Part shown: piece after piece, positions 1 to 7,988 of the stretch
How positions within the stretch are numbered: the stretch's first letter is position 1
Layout of the letters: each line of letters starts with the position of its first letter
Assembly: GCF_001428105.1 (NCBI RefSeq)
Contig: NZ_LMSJ01000060.1
Location: 1 to 64,000 of the forward strand
Source: Paenibacillus sp. Soil766
GTDB lineage: Bacteria > Bacillota > Bacilli > Paenibacillales > NBRC-103111
Direction of reading: 5' to 3'
Length of the DNA: 64,000 bases
Made by a program: the position numbers and the translations under genes
Notes under the pieces: generated by a model
What the model was told of the DNA's origin: nothing
The model's input: only the letters and a program-made list of their open reading frames with translations
Database searches by the model: none

Positions 1-98
1 CGACCTCACGGTCGACACCCTTGTCTTGAGCTAATGGTTACTACTGCCTTCACCATTCGGGATTTACACCCTATAGATAGCGCCCATGCTGGGCGCAC
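1..98 (-). mobile_element. Group II intron, 5' end (continues past window edge)
   Basis: Read on the minus strand, the sequence begins at 98 with GTGCGCCCAGCATGGGCG, then has a GGGTGTAAATCCCGAA block, AGGCAGTAGTAACCATTAG and CAAGGGTGTCGACC. This is the order I recall for domain I of bacterial group II introns with a GUGYG 5' splice site. The short palindrome at 80-96 is its first stem. Only about 98 nt lie in the window; the ribozyme body and any LtrA reverse transcriptase would be to the left. The 5' exon ends next to a hairpin (109-134). The family call rests on remembered consensus, not on a search. Confidence 0.7.
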
Positions 99-108
99 AG
101 TGCAGAAA

Positions 109-134
109 GCCAGCAAACTCAAGGGTTTGCTGGC
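109..134 (-). terminator. Terminator-like hairpin at the intron insertion site
   Basis: A perfect 10-bp stem (GCCAGCAAAC / GTTTGCTGGC) with a 6-nt loop. On the minus strand it is followed by TTTCTGCACT and then by the intron's first base. On the plus strand it is followed by CTTTTC. It is probably the old terminator of the minus-strand operon ending at 361, and the group II intron has landed directly downstream of it. Confidence 0.6.
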
Positions 135-154
135 CTTTTCGTGAAAATAAAAGG

Positions 155-217
155 ACAAATAAAGTCTTGAAGTGGTTTTAGGACCAAATTGACTGATTTA
201 CAAATTAGTTTGAAGTA
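155..217 (-). repeat. Two copies of the ACTTCAARACTTTATTTGT element
   Basis: Minus strand 174-155 reads CACTTCAAGACTTTATTTGT, one mismatch from a unit of the tandem array at 18659-18737. A second, shorter copy lies at 217-200 (TACTTCAAACTAATTTGT). The rest of 135-360 shows no gene and no clear promoter. The copies are inverted relative to those at 18.7 kb, so the catabolic island 361-18528 is bracketed by the same element. Confidence 0.5.
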
Positions 218-360
218 CTTCTGACAAATTCACAAAGATGTTAAGGGAGGGTGTTCTTTGCTTTTACCTTTTGTCCTCGACATCCGACAGGTGTCGCCTA
301 TAAGAAAGTTGATGCATGTAATTATCCAAACACGACTATGGGAATCGCGATGTCCCGAAT

Positions 361-1473
361 TTAAGGCAGTAACGGTTTAAATTCCCCCGTTATGGTTTGA
401 TGCCCTTCGCTAGCCTCATAGCTCTCTTCCTGTTGGAGCTCGAACTTCTCCATAATCGGCAGGTCGCTTGCCGAGAACAGGTACGCCTCTTCATCCGCAA
501 CATGCTCATGCCATGCCCAGTTCGGCACTACAAAGAAATCGCCTTGCGACCAATGATATCGAACTCCATTAATAATGGTATACCCGCTTCCTTTAAACAC
601 TTGATAAATGGTCGAGCTGGTATGGCGGTGCGCCTTCGAATGGAAACCTGCCGGAAGTTTCTGCATCCAAGCGGCGATATTCGGGTTGGCCGTCTTGCCA
701 GTGGACGGATTGATAAATTCTACCGCATACCCATCATAAGCATCCGGTTCAAACCGACTCAGTCCCTCGAGTGCCGCCAATGTTTGGCTCCACTTGTAGG
801 AACCAACAGGGGCGATCTTCGGCTCGCGGTCGCCAATCGGACGAACCATGCCGCCCTCGTAGCGTGAAATGCTGAAGTTGTCCGGCACCTTCGGCTGTTC
901 GATCCTCTCGGGATACCCTTCAAAGAACGTGCCCGAAATGGCATAAATCGTCGGGATGTCGAGACAGTCCATCCAGATCATCGGCTTATCGCCCAAGTGA
1001 GCATGACCGTGCCACAGTCCTTTCGGGGTGGTGAGGAAGTCACCCTCCGCCATAAAAAACCGCTCGCCTTGCACGATGGAATAAGCGCCCTCCCCCTGCA
1101 TAATAAACCGCAGTGCACTCTGGGTGTGACGGTGCGACGGTGCTGTTTCCCCCGGCAGCAGCAGTTGTACGGCGGCGTACAGCGTTTGCGTCGTCGATGC
1201 CCAGCCCCATGGCTGGCGGTACGTCAAACCCGGGTTTTGGAAAAAGATGGCGCGCCTCTCCCCTCCACGATCCGGGGTGAAGATCTCCTGAGCCTCCATT
1301 AGCTTAGCGTGCAGCGTCTCCCATTTCCATAAATAGGCCTCGGCTTGGGGGGTAGGCTGCTTGTGCATGAGATCGGGAATTGCATGCCACAGTGGGCCAA
1401 GATGATACTTCTCGATTTCGCGGTTAAAATCTTTGACCGTTTGACTTTGAAAGAAATCCATTTTTTCAGACAT
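361..1473 (-). CDS. Gentisate 1,2-dioxygenase-like bicupin protein
   Basis: 370 aa, the usual length of gentisate 1,2-dioxygenase, which opens gentisate (2,5-dihydroxybenzoate) to maleylpyruvate using Fe(II) and O2. Two cupin domains are visible: the first around 103-165 with the ligand motif HRH at 114-116 and WHGH at 154-157 (H114, H116 and H155 as likely iron ligands), the second around 273-335 with HRH at 282-284. No signal peptide, so cytoplasmic. The ATG at 1473 follows a G-rich ribosome site and lies 13 nt after the DinB stop, so it is cotranscribed with the DinB and FAH genes. Other bicupin ring-cleavage dioxygenases (salicylate or 1-hydroxy-2-naphthoate type) cannot be excluded from sequence alone. 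Confidence 0.85.
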   Translation of the reverse strand: MSEKMDFFQSQTVKDFNREIEKYHLGPLWHAIPDLMHKQPTPQAEAYLWKWETLHAKLMEAQEIFTPDRGGERRAIFFQNPGLTYRQPWGWASTTQTLYAAVQLLLPGETAPSHRHTQSALRFIMQGEGAYSIVQGERFFMAEGDFLTTPKGLWHGHAHLGDKPMIWMDCLDIPTIYAISGTFFEGYPERIEQPKVPDNFSISRYEGGMVRPIGDREPKIAPVGSYKWSQTLAALEGLSRFEPDAYDGYAVEFINPSTGKTANPNIAAWMQKLPAGFHSKAHRHTSSTIYQVFKGSGYTIINGVRYHWSQGDFFVVPNWAWHEHVADEEAYLFSASDLPIMEKFELQQEESYEASEGHQTITGEFKPLLP

Positions 1474-1486
1474 CGTGTACCCCCCG

Positions 1487-1966
1487 TTAGTTGAACGCGC
1501 CGATGTTGCGCTCGATTTGCTTCAGATGTGTGATTAAGTGCTCCGTTAACAAGTGATCGACGATAAACGAAAGCGGCTTCGTTCCAAAGCGCGGGTTTCG
1601 GCTCTGCGCTTCAAGCTGAAGATCCTCCTCGCGCAGCGAACCCAGCACGTCTTGGACCTGCTGCTTGGTAGCGGCTAGACCTTGTAATACATCCGGGGCT
1701 TTCCGTTCATGAGCATCCGACACGGCGGCCAGCCGGCCTTCATGCTGCAGCCCGCGTCCCCATGGCGTTTCCGGCGAGTTGATCATGGTTTGCAGCTCCC
1801 GCAGCCAGTAGGGAATCGCTTCCTCCAGATGGCACAATACCTGCTGCACCGACCAGCTTTCTTCGTTTGGCTTCCAGCGCAGAGCCTCTTCGGACAGTCC
1901 TTGGCAGGCCGCAATAATCTGATCTGTTGTTTGGTGAATAGATGCGATCGTTTCTTTCAAACTCAT
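1487..1966 (-). CDS. DinB-family protein, possible thiol-dependent maleylpyruvate isomerase
   Basis: 159 aa from the ATG at 1966 (GGAG about 11 nt upstream); a GTG at 1978 is open but badly spaced. The fold is a DinB/YfiT four-helix bundle: an early VLCHLEE histidine and a C-terminal DHLLTEHLITH histidine cluster match the family's metal triad. DinB proteins include mycothiol-dependent maleylpyruvate isomerase of actinobacteria and the bacillithiol transferase BstA of Bacillus. It sits between a gentisate dioxygenase and an FAH hydrolase, exactly where the maleylpyruvate-to-fumarylpyruvate isomerase is needed. I infer a bacillithiol-dependent isomerase; bacillithiol genes occur at 54-55 kb. 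The family call is firm, the reaction is inference. Confidence 0.8.
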   Translation of the reverse strand: MSLKETIASIHQTTDQIIAACQGLSEEALRWKPNEESWSVQQVLCHLEEAIPYWLRELQTMINSPETPWGRGLQHEGRLAAVSDAHERKAPDVLQGLAATKQQVQDVLGSLREEDLQLEAQSRNPRFGTKPLSFIVDHLLTEHLITHLKQIERNIGAFN

Positions 1967-1968
1967 CC

Positions 1969-2910
1969 TTAAACACACTCCGTTTTTTTCACCGTATTCT
2001 CCAACATGCCGATGCGATCAATTTCAATCCGAACCACATCTCCGTCTTTGAGGAACACCTCCGGCTCGCGCGCCACCCCGACACCTCCCGGTGTTCCTGT
2101 CAGTATCACATCGCCCGGCTCGAGCGTCATCAGGTTCGATAGAAACTCCACCAAATACGGTACGCTGAATACGAGATTGGCGGTGTTCGAGCGCTGGCGC
2201 TGCTCGCCGTTGACCGTGAGAACGATCTCTAACCCTGCCGGATCCAGGAGCTCATCGGCCGTGACGAGCCATGGCCCCATGGGCGCGCTGCCCTCGACAG
2301 TTTTGCCCTGCAGCCACTGTATCGTCCGTCGTTGAATATCGCGGTAGGTCACATCGTTCACAATCGTGTAGCCAGCGACATACTGCAGCGCGTCGGCTTG
2401 CGATACGTTTCTGGCGCGTTTGCCAATCACAAAAGCGAATTCAGCTTCATAATCCAGTTGCTCCGACACCGGATAGAACGGAATGTCGTCCTGCGGACCG
2501 ACTATGGTGTTTCCGAACTTGGCGAATACCACGGGGAAGTCCGGCAAGCCGCGGCCCATCTCGAGGATATGTTCACGATAGTTATGGCCAACGCAGATTA
2601 TTTTCCCCGGGTTCCGTACCGGTGCCTCAATTTTAACTTCGGATATGCGATGGAACACCTTATATTTCATGGCATATCCATGCTTTTGGGCATAGTCTAT
2701 CGCCTTCTTGACCAATTCCATGCTTTGCTCCCCGCCCTGCAGGAACTCCACCATATTTGCAGGAACGAAGGCTTCAGCCACTTGTACCGAGCGAATAACC
2801 CCCTCGGCCTCCAGCATCGTGCGATAAGCATAATTCAGATCGATGACTTGTTCCCCGTTAATCATGCCGATCCGCGTGTTGCCTTCATAACTAAAGCTGA
2901 CTAATTTCAT
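1969..2910 (-). CDS. Fumarylacetoacetate hydrolase family protein, probable fumarylpyruvate hydrolase
   Basis: 313 aa from the ATG at 2910 (GGGAGAG upstream); an upstream in-frame start at 2937 lacks a ribosome site. The C-terminal two thirds are a classic FAH domain: GHNYREH, the metal-binding LDYEAEFAFVIGK (E-x-E), VNDVTYRD and GDVILTGTPGGVG. Family members hydrolyse or decarboxylate acylpyruvates with Mg2+ or Mn2+. Next to a gentisate dioxygenase, the best guess is fumarylpyruvate hydrolase, giving fumarate and pyruvate. The stop is 2 nt before the DinB ATG, so the two genes are tightly coupled. 2-Hydroxyhepta-2,4-diene-1,7-dioate isomerase or ureidoglycolate lyase are alternatives in the same family. 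Confidence 0.85.
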   Translation of the reverse strand: MKLVSFSYEGNTRIGMINGEQVIDLNYAYRTMLEAEGVIRSVQVAEAFVPANMVEFLQGGEQSMELVKKAIDYAQKHGYAMKYKVFHRISEVKIEAPVRNPGKIICVGHNYREHILEMGRGLPDFPVVFAKFGNTIVGPQDDIPFYPVSEQLDYEAEFAFVIGKRARNVSQADALQYVAGYTIVNDVTYRDIQRRTIQWLQGKTVEGSAPMGPWLVTADELLDPAGLEIVLTVNGEQRQRSNTANLVFSVPYLVEFLSNLMTLEPGDVILTGTPGGVGVAREPEVFLKDGDVVRIEIDRIGMLENTVKKTECV

Positions 2911-2956
2911 TGGTCTCTCTCCCTCTTCATTTTCCATCGTAAATTTGTGGTGCCGT

Positions 2957-4594
2957 CTACACTTTCTTAAATGTCCCCGCCGCTTCCTCGCTGTCCTTGA
3001 AGCCGATACGAACCCCCTTAGCGCGAATATACATCGTTCCTTCCGTCAGAAATAACGGCTTGGTGTACAACTTCCAGGACGGATTGTCTCCGTCTTCCAG
3101 TGTGTAAGCGATAGAGGCGCCTTGCGTAGCCGAATGCAGAAGGATCGCTGTCGCCTCCCCATACTCGCCGCAGGTCACGGCTTCCCTGCCGTGCAGCATG
3201 CTGTTGAGCGGGATGAAAATCGGTGAAGCGGTGTGCGGTTGTGTCCCGCCAGGCCACATTTGCGCGACCATCTGCTCCTCCGGCACATCGCCCCACACAT
3301 CGTATTTGCAGCGCCAATCATCAACGACCGAACGAAACCTTTCCAGCTCCTCGCGATAGTTAGGGTCGTCCGCTAGATTTCTCATTTCGTAAGGATCCGC
3401 CAAACAGTCATAGAGCTCTTCAGCGGGACGCTTATGCTGCATCAATAACCGTTGGTCTCCTTCAAGCTGGCCGGAAAGTTCCAGTCTCCACAGCTCCTGA
3501 AACGCTGGATGTTGATGGCTGAACTGAACCCACTGCAGATAAGGCTTGTCCGGATAATAATTCCGGATATATTTGTACCGCTTATCCCGTGCAGCGCGGA
3601 TCATATCATAAGATTCGTCATATCGGTCACGAGTCGCATAGACATAGTCCCTCGGCTTTGCCTTGCTCCCTAGGAAGGGCTGACCTTGCATATGGTTCGG
3701 CACGGTTGCCCCGGCTAACGACAGCACGGTAGGGCCGAGATCAATCAAGCTGACGAGGGCATCGCTCACTTGTCCGGGCGCCATCATGCCTGGCCAGCGG
3801 ACGATCAGAGGGACTCGGATTCCTGCGTCATAAGGCCAACGTTTGGCACGAGGCAGGCCTTCGCCATGATCGCTCCACAGAAACACAATTGTGTTCTCCG
3901 CGAGACCGTCTTCCTCCAATTGCTGCAACAGGGAACCGACGAACTCGTCCGCTTCGGCAATAAGGTCGTAGTATCTGGCGATCGAGTCACGCGTTTTCGG
4001 CGTATCCGCCAAGTATGGGGGGACTTTCACCTGATTCGGATCGGTAACTAGCGGCCGCTCCATAGGATGATCAGGATAATAATTGCCGCGGATCATAGTG
4101 CCCCACATGCTGCTCTCATGCGTCAGAATGTGGTTAAATACCGCAAAGAACGGTTGATCCGCATCCCGATTGCGCCAATGTGCGTCCCGGCTATCTTCAT
4201 CCCACGCCGTCAATGGCGAAGCAAACTGATAGTCCGTCTTCCAGTTGTTCGTACAGTAGTAGCCCTCTGCCCGTAAATGCTCCGTAAAGGTCTTCACATA
4301 AGCCGGAGGCACTGCAAAATACGGAGTCGGAAGTTCCGGCGTATTTTTGTTAACATGCTCCGTGCGCATGTGATGCGCCCCTATCGCAGTCGGATACATA
4401 CTGGTAATGATCGCAGACCGGCTCGGGGAGCAAACGCCTGCGGTTGCAAACGCATTCGTGTACAGCGTGCCCGCTGATGCGAGCTCATCGATATGAGGCG
4501 TCCGCGCCAATTCATCACCGTAACAGCCGAACCTCGGACTCGTATCCTCTATTGAAATCCACAGGATATTCGGTCTCGTTGTTGTGGCGCTCAT
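2957..4594 (-). CDS. Cytoplasmic Cys-type sulfatase
   Basis: 545 aa from the ATG at 4594, chosen because AAGGGG lies 9 nt upstream; two earlier in-frame starts (4603, 4633) have no spaced ribosome site. Type I sulfatase: N-terminal PNILWISIEDTSP metal site, CSPSR at 55-59 in which C55 would become formylglycine, and SDHGEGLPRAKRWPY as the second metal loop. The start is followed directly by the catalytic domain with no signal peptide. The C-terminal ~80 residues form a small beta domain. It directly follows another sulfatase, with 16 nt between stop and start. The substrate is unknown. Confidence 0.9.
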   Translation of the reverse strand: MSATTTRPNILWISIEDTSPRFGCYGDELARTPHIDELASAGTLYTNAFATAGVCSPSRSAIITSMYPTAIGAHHMRTEHVNKNTPELPTPYFAVPPAYVKTFTEHLRAEGYYCTNNWKTDYQFASPLTAWDEDSRDAHWRNRDADQPFFAVFNHILTHESSMWGTMIRGNYYPDHPMERPLVTDPNQVKVPPYLADTPKTRDSIARYYDLIAEADEFVGSLLQQLEEDGLAENTIVFLWSDHGEGLPRAKRWPYDAGIRVPLIVRWPGMMAPGQVSDALVSLIDLGPTVLSLAGATVPNHMQGQPFLGSKAKPRDYVYATRDRYDESYDMIRAARDKRYKYIRNYYPDKPYLQWVQFSHQHPAFQELWRLELSGQLEGDQRLLMQHKRPAEELYDCLADPYEMRNLADDPNYREELERFRSVVDDWRCKYDVWGDVPEEQMVAQMWPGGTQPHTASPIFIPLNSMLHGREAVTCGEYGEATAILLHSATQGASIAYTLEDGDNPSWKLYTKPLFLTEGTMYIRAKGVRIGFKDSEEAAGTFKKV

Positions 4595-4610
4595 GCTACT
4601 CATCCCCTTC

Positions 4611-6158
4611 TTATTTCCCTGCCATTTTAGCACTTATTTTCGCCTGCAAGCCGGCGAGAACGCTGCTCCGTTCCTGTAGAGTCTCAGCAGCGTGTCTACG
4701 CTTCAGCTCCTCTGCAAGGTGCCCTCTTCCCGTATTTTGCAATCGCTCCACGTAGTTGCTCAAATAGCCCTTAGCATGGAACGGCCCGCCTTCCTTCATC
4801 ACGGTCCACAAAGGATCGACAGCATCGGTGTTTCGCCGCATCATATCGTCATGCCACTGGTTTAGATAGTAAACAGCTTCGTAACAGAGTTCCCGATGCT
4901 CAGCAGCAACGTTAAACTGCTCCTTCGGGTCTTCGGCCAGATTGTACAGCATATCTTCATCGAACAAATGGAGACCGTCGTGATAGGTCCGTATATACAT
5001 CCAGTCCTTGAAGCGAACCGCTCGCTGTGCGACATGCGCGCATTGGGAGACCACCAAGTAGTCACGCCCGCATGGAGCACCTTCCTTGAGTGCCGGAGCG
5101 AAGCTCTGTCCGTGCCAATCCGGGATTGGCGCGCTGCCCAGCATCTCGGCTATGGTCGGCAGCAAATCGAGGTGATAATGCAGCCCATCATCCACGATGC
5201 CCTGCTTCATGCCCGGCCAGCGGATGATCATCGGGATGCGGCATGTTCCCTGGTCCGCAGTCGCATGCTCGCCATAGATACCGAGCTGCCCCATGTTCTC
5301 GCCATGGTCGGCAGAGATCATAATGATCAGCTCTTCCATGACGCCTTGCTCTTCAAGAGCCTTGAATAGGACGCCGAGATGGTCATCCATATAACGGATC
5401 CCGCAATCGTAGCCGTCTATCATTTTCCGCATATCATCCATGTTCAGGATTTCACCCGGGTGGCGCGGAAAATGAGGGCTCGTTTCGTTGGTATATTGCT
5501 TATTTCGGAAATCAATGTTCAGCTCATGCACGCTGTGGGAACCGACCATTTCCTTATGCCGCTCCAAGACTTCTTCGGTGATCCACTCCGGCAGAGGCTC
5601 GTGTTCAAATGGATTGCCGAACTCTTGAGGTGCACGATATGGCGTATGCGGATCCCAGTAGTTGATGTACAGGAACCAGTTGTCGCGACTCGCATTGCGC
5701 TGAATCCAATCCAACGCCACTGGCGTCACATGCTCGGCCGATTCGTTGCCATATCTTCCAGTGTTCAAGATCTCATTAAAGCCGGCGTAAAATTGAAAGG
5801 TCGAGTGTCTTTGAGCAAAGGGACTAATCAAAGCCGTATTCATATCGGCCGCCAGTCCAAGATAGGAAGGCAGCGAGCCTCCCCGCGTCAGCTTACCCAT
5901 CAGTTCCCGCTCAGTTCCCTCAAGCTTCATATCGCCTGCAGTTCCGCCATGTCCGACGAGGCCGTTGACGATCCCAAATTTGCCGCTCATCAGCGCTGTG
6001 CGGGACGGAGCACACGGAGCATCCGATGTATAGTAGTTAGTAAAGCGAACACTTTCCCCCGCAATACGGTCGATATTCGGTGAAGTATTCCGTTGATACC
6101 CATAACATCCCAGGTGATCCGGACTGGTCGAATCCAGATCCAAAAACAATATTCTCAC
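4611..6158 (-). CDS. Cytoplasmic Cys-type sulfatase
   Basis: 515 aa from a GTG at 6158, preferred because GGAG lies 9 nt upstream and the protein then opens with the usual MRILFLDLDSTSPDHLG; ATG codons at 6167 and 6173 overlap that ribosome site. Metal site D7/D9, CAPSR at 49-53 (C49 is the formylglycine precursor), SADHGENMGQLGIYGEH as the second half of the active site. No signal peptide. First gene of the transcript driven by the promoter at 6202-6246, followed by a second sulfatase. It differs clearly from its three neighbours, so the four sulfatases are not recent duplicates. Confidence 0.9.
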   Translation of the reverse strand: MRILFLDLDSTSPDHLGCYGYQRNTSPNIDRIAGESVRFTNYYTSDAPCAPSRTALMSGKFGIVNGLVGHGGTAGDMKLEGTERELMGKLTRGGSLPSYLGLAADMNTALISPFAQRHSTFQFYAGFNEILNTGRYGNESAEHVTPVALDWIQRNASRDNWFLYINYWDPHTPYRAPQEFGNPFEHEPLPEWITEEVLERHKEMVGSHSVHELNIDFRNKQYTNETSPHFPRHPGEILNMDDMRKMIDGYDCGIRYMDDHLGVLFKALEEQGVMEELIIMISADHGENMGQLGIYGEHATADQGTCRIPMIIRWPGMKQGIVDDGLHYHLDLLPTIAEMLGSAPIPDWHGQSFAPALKEGAPCGRDYLVVSQCAHVAQRAVRFKDWMYIRTYHDGLHLFDEDMLYNLAEDPKEQFNVAAEHRELCYEAVYYLNQWHDDMMRRNTDAVDPLWTVMKEGGPFHAKGYLSNYVERLQNTGRGHLAEELKRRHAAETLQERSSVLAGLQAKISAKMAGK

Positions 6159-6201
6159 AGTGATCATCTCCATTCTCTAAGCTAGCGTGTGGCACATTTT
6201 T

Positions 6202-6246
6202 ATCATAAACACTCGCCCGCGATAAGTCGTTATCCGATTCTCTGAA
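6202..6246 (-). promoter_or_regulatory. Activator site plus -10 box, promoter of sulfatase pair
   Basis: On the minus strand TTCAGAGAATCGGATAACGA starts at 6246 and a TATGAT -10 box follows exactly 39 nt after its first base (6207-6202). The same arrangement occurs at 7895-7939, 13624-13668 and 17384-17428. There is no good -35 hexamer; the motif abuts that position, which is typical of an activated promoter. The activator is probably the YesN-type regulator at 17509. Confidence 0.7.
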
Positions 6247-6267
6247 TTGTGATACTCTCAAGTTATG

Positions 6268-6315
6268 AAAAAATCCCCGAGAAGCCCTTACTTTCGCAAG
6301 TGGCTCCTCAGGGAT
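6268..6315 (-). terminator. Rho-independent terminator after solute-binding protein
   Basis: A 14-bp stem with wobble pairs (ATCCCTGAGGAGCC against GGCTTCTCGGGGAT) followed by six T on the minus strand. It lies 12 nt after the binding-protein stop codon and upstream of the next activated promoter. Confidence 0.85.
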
Positions 6316-6326
6316 CGTACCAACCG

Positions 6327-7847
6327 TTATTCCTTATAGGAAACGTTCAATTCTTCAATGATTTTGTTGCCACCGCCTGCCAGCCAGTCAGCCGACGCTT
6401 TCTCGATAACGGATACCGGCTCGCGGCCCATAATGATTTTGGAGACGGTCTCCCACCATTTCAGGTTCAAGTTGGCCCCGGACTTCGTCAACGTCTCGGA
6501 TTCGAGGCCTGCGGCCTTATTTTTCCAGGTATACTTGTCATTCTGGGTAAACATGTCTCTGATCATCTGGTGATACGCAGGGTCCTCCCATTTGTACATC
6601 TGAATACTCGGATCGAATGGACGTAACACCCAGTTGTTAAACAGATTTTGACGGTCTTTGTCTGCCGCTTCCAATTTCTCGAATTTGCCATCGGCTGTCT
6701 TCTTGTAGTGTACGCCTTCAATCCCGTTTTTGATATAATCAGAGCCTTCCGGAGACAGGAAGTAGTCGAGGATTTTCAGAATCCGCTGCTGCTTCTTCGG
6801 ATCGATCTTGGCGTTGATGACGTTCTTGTCCAGCATATCAACGTTAGCGGTTCCTGTTTTGCCTGTAGGTCCTTTAGGAGGACCCAAAGGTGTAATAGCC
6901 GCGTCCGGGACAAGCTTCTTGATGGCAGCTTGGTGGTTCTTCCAATCGTTCGGATTCAGATAGGCAAACCCGACCTTGTTCGATTCGAACTTATCGACCG
7001 TGGATCTGATTTTATTGACCGGGAAGTCCTTATCGAGAACACCTTCGTTGTAGGCTTTATTTAAAAAGGTCAAGAGATTTTTCCACTCCGCCACCTGCGT
7101 TTGATAAGGAACCAGCTTTCCGTTAACATCCGCCCATTGGTTGTAAAGCCCGAAGCCGGCCATAATGAATTCAATATCTTTAATCGAATTGCTCGTTGTG
7201 TCATAATACAGGGAGAATCCGGTGGTATCCTGCTTACCGTTGCCGTCTGGATCTTTTAATGCAAACGCTTTCGCCACTTCATAAAATTCGTCGAATGTCT
7301 TCGGCGCAGACAGCCCCAGTTTCTTCAGCCAGTCTTCACGTACGCTCAATGTATCTCTATTTTCCGTAATATAGTAAGGAAGACCGAGGAGTTTGTCTTT
7401 TGGATTCAGCGCGTACAGCGGATCCTTAGGAATCTTGGCCAAGTTCGGGTATTGGGTCAAGGTAGGCTGAATGTCCAGAAACAGCCCCTGCTTCTTCCAC
7501 TTGTTGAACTCTGGATTAAGTACCAGGAAAACATCCGGGAAATCGTTGGAAGCGGCCAGCACGTTCAGCTTTTCTTTATAGTTTGCGGCTGGCACCCACT
7601 GCATCTTGACATCTACGTTGAACTTTTTGTTTAGCGCTTGAATCATCGGGCTATCATCAGGCCAGCCGCCGCCTTGGAACGAACGCGCCATCCAAGTTAT
7701 CGTCATTTTTTCGCTGAAATCGTCTGCAGCCGCTTTGCTGTCTCCAACTTTCTGAGATGCTGTGCCTGCAGCGTCAGGCTTGGAGCAAGCTGCTAAACTG
7801 CCGAAGGATAATGCAAGTGCGCAGAAAACCAATAAAGTCTTTTTCAT
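6327..7847 (-). CDS. Extracellular solute-binding lipoprotein of a sugar ABC transporter
   Basis: 506 aa from the ATG at 7847 (GAGGG, 6 nt spacing); an upstream in-frame codon has no ribosome site. The signal peptide ends in lipobox LAAC with C21 as lipidation site. The length and the WxxxAxDWLxGG-like C-terminus are those of LplA/YtcQ-type binding proteins that serve LplB-YtcP permeases. It most likely serves the permeases at 11.7-13.6 kb but has its own activated promoter (7895-7939) and its own terminator, so it can be made in excess over the permeases, as is usual for binding proteins. The ligand is probably the sulfated substrate of the island; this is inference. Confidence 0.9.
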   Translation of the reverse strand: MKKTLLVFCALALSFGSLAACSKPDAAGTASQKVGDSKAAADDFSEKMTITWMARSFQGGGWPDDSPMIQALNKKFNVDVKMQWVPAANYKEKLNVLAASNDFPDVFLVLNPEFNKWKKQGLFLDIQPTLTQYPNLAKIPKDPLYALNPKDKLLGLPYYITENRDTLSVREDWLKKLGLSAPKTFDEFYEVAKAFALKDPDGNGKQDTTGFSLYYDTTSNSIKDIEFIMAGFGLYNQWADVNGKLVPYQTQVAEWKNLLTFLNKAYNEGVLDKDFPVNKIRSTVDKFESNKVGFAYLNPNDWKNHQAAIKKLVPDAAITPLGPPKGPTGKTGTANVDMLDKNVINAKIDPKKQQRILKILDYFLSPEGSDYIKNGIEGVHYKKTADGKFEKLEAADKDRQNLFNNWVLRPFDPSIQMYKWEDPAYHQMIRDMFTQNDKYTWKNKAAGLESETLTKSGANLNLKWWETVSKIIMGREPVSVIEKASADWLAGGGNKIIEELNVSYKE

Positions 7848-7894
7848 TGTACACCCTCTTTTCTTCATCTAAATCCGTCTTGGATTACCTCTAT

Positions 7895-7939
7895 ATCATA
7901 GGGGACAAGCATAAAATATGCGTTACACAATTATCTGAT
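7895..7939 (-). promoter_or_regulatory. Activator site plus -10 box, promoter of binding-protein gene
   Basis: Minus strand: ATCAGATAATTGTGTAACGC beginning at 7939, TATGAT at 7900-7895, separated by the same 39 nt seen in the three other copies. The expected start of transcription is about 40 nt upstream of the binding-protein ATG. Confidence 0.75.
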
Positions 7940-7988
7940 TTATTATCCTAACTCTGGCGAACCGATATTCACCATGTAAAAGGTTATC

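Noticed and set aside
1..144. Open plus-strand frame at the left edge (tail of a protein)
   Set aside because: The minus-strand reading matches the 5' end of a group II intron much better than any protein that I know.
2332..2904. 190-codon plus-strand frame
   Set aside because: It lies entirely opposite the FAH gene, which has clear catalytic motifs; no independent start signal.
7861..7988. Riboswitch upstream of the binding-protein gene
   Set aside because: No recognisable aptamer; the region is explained by the activator site and -10 box.
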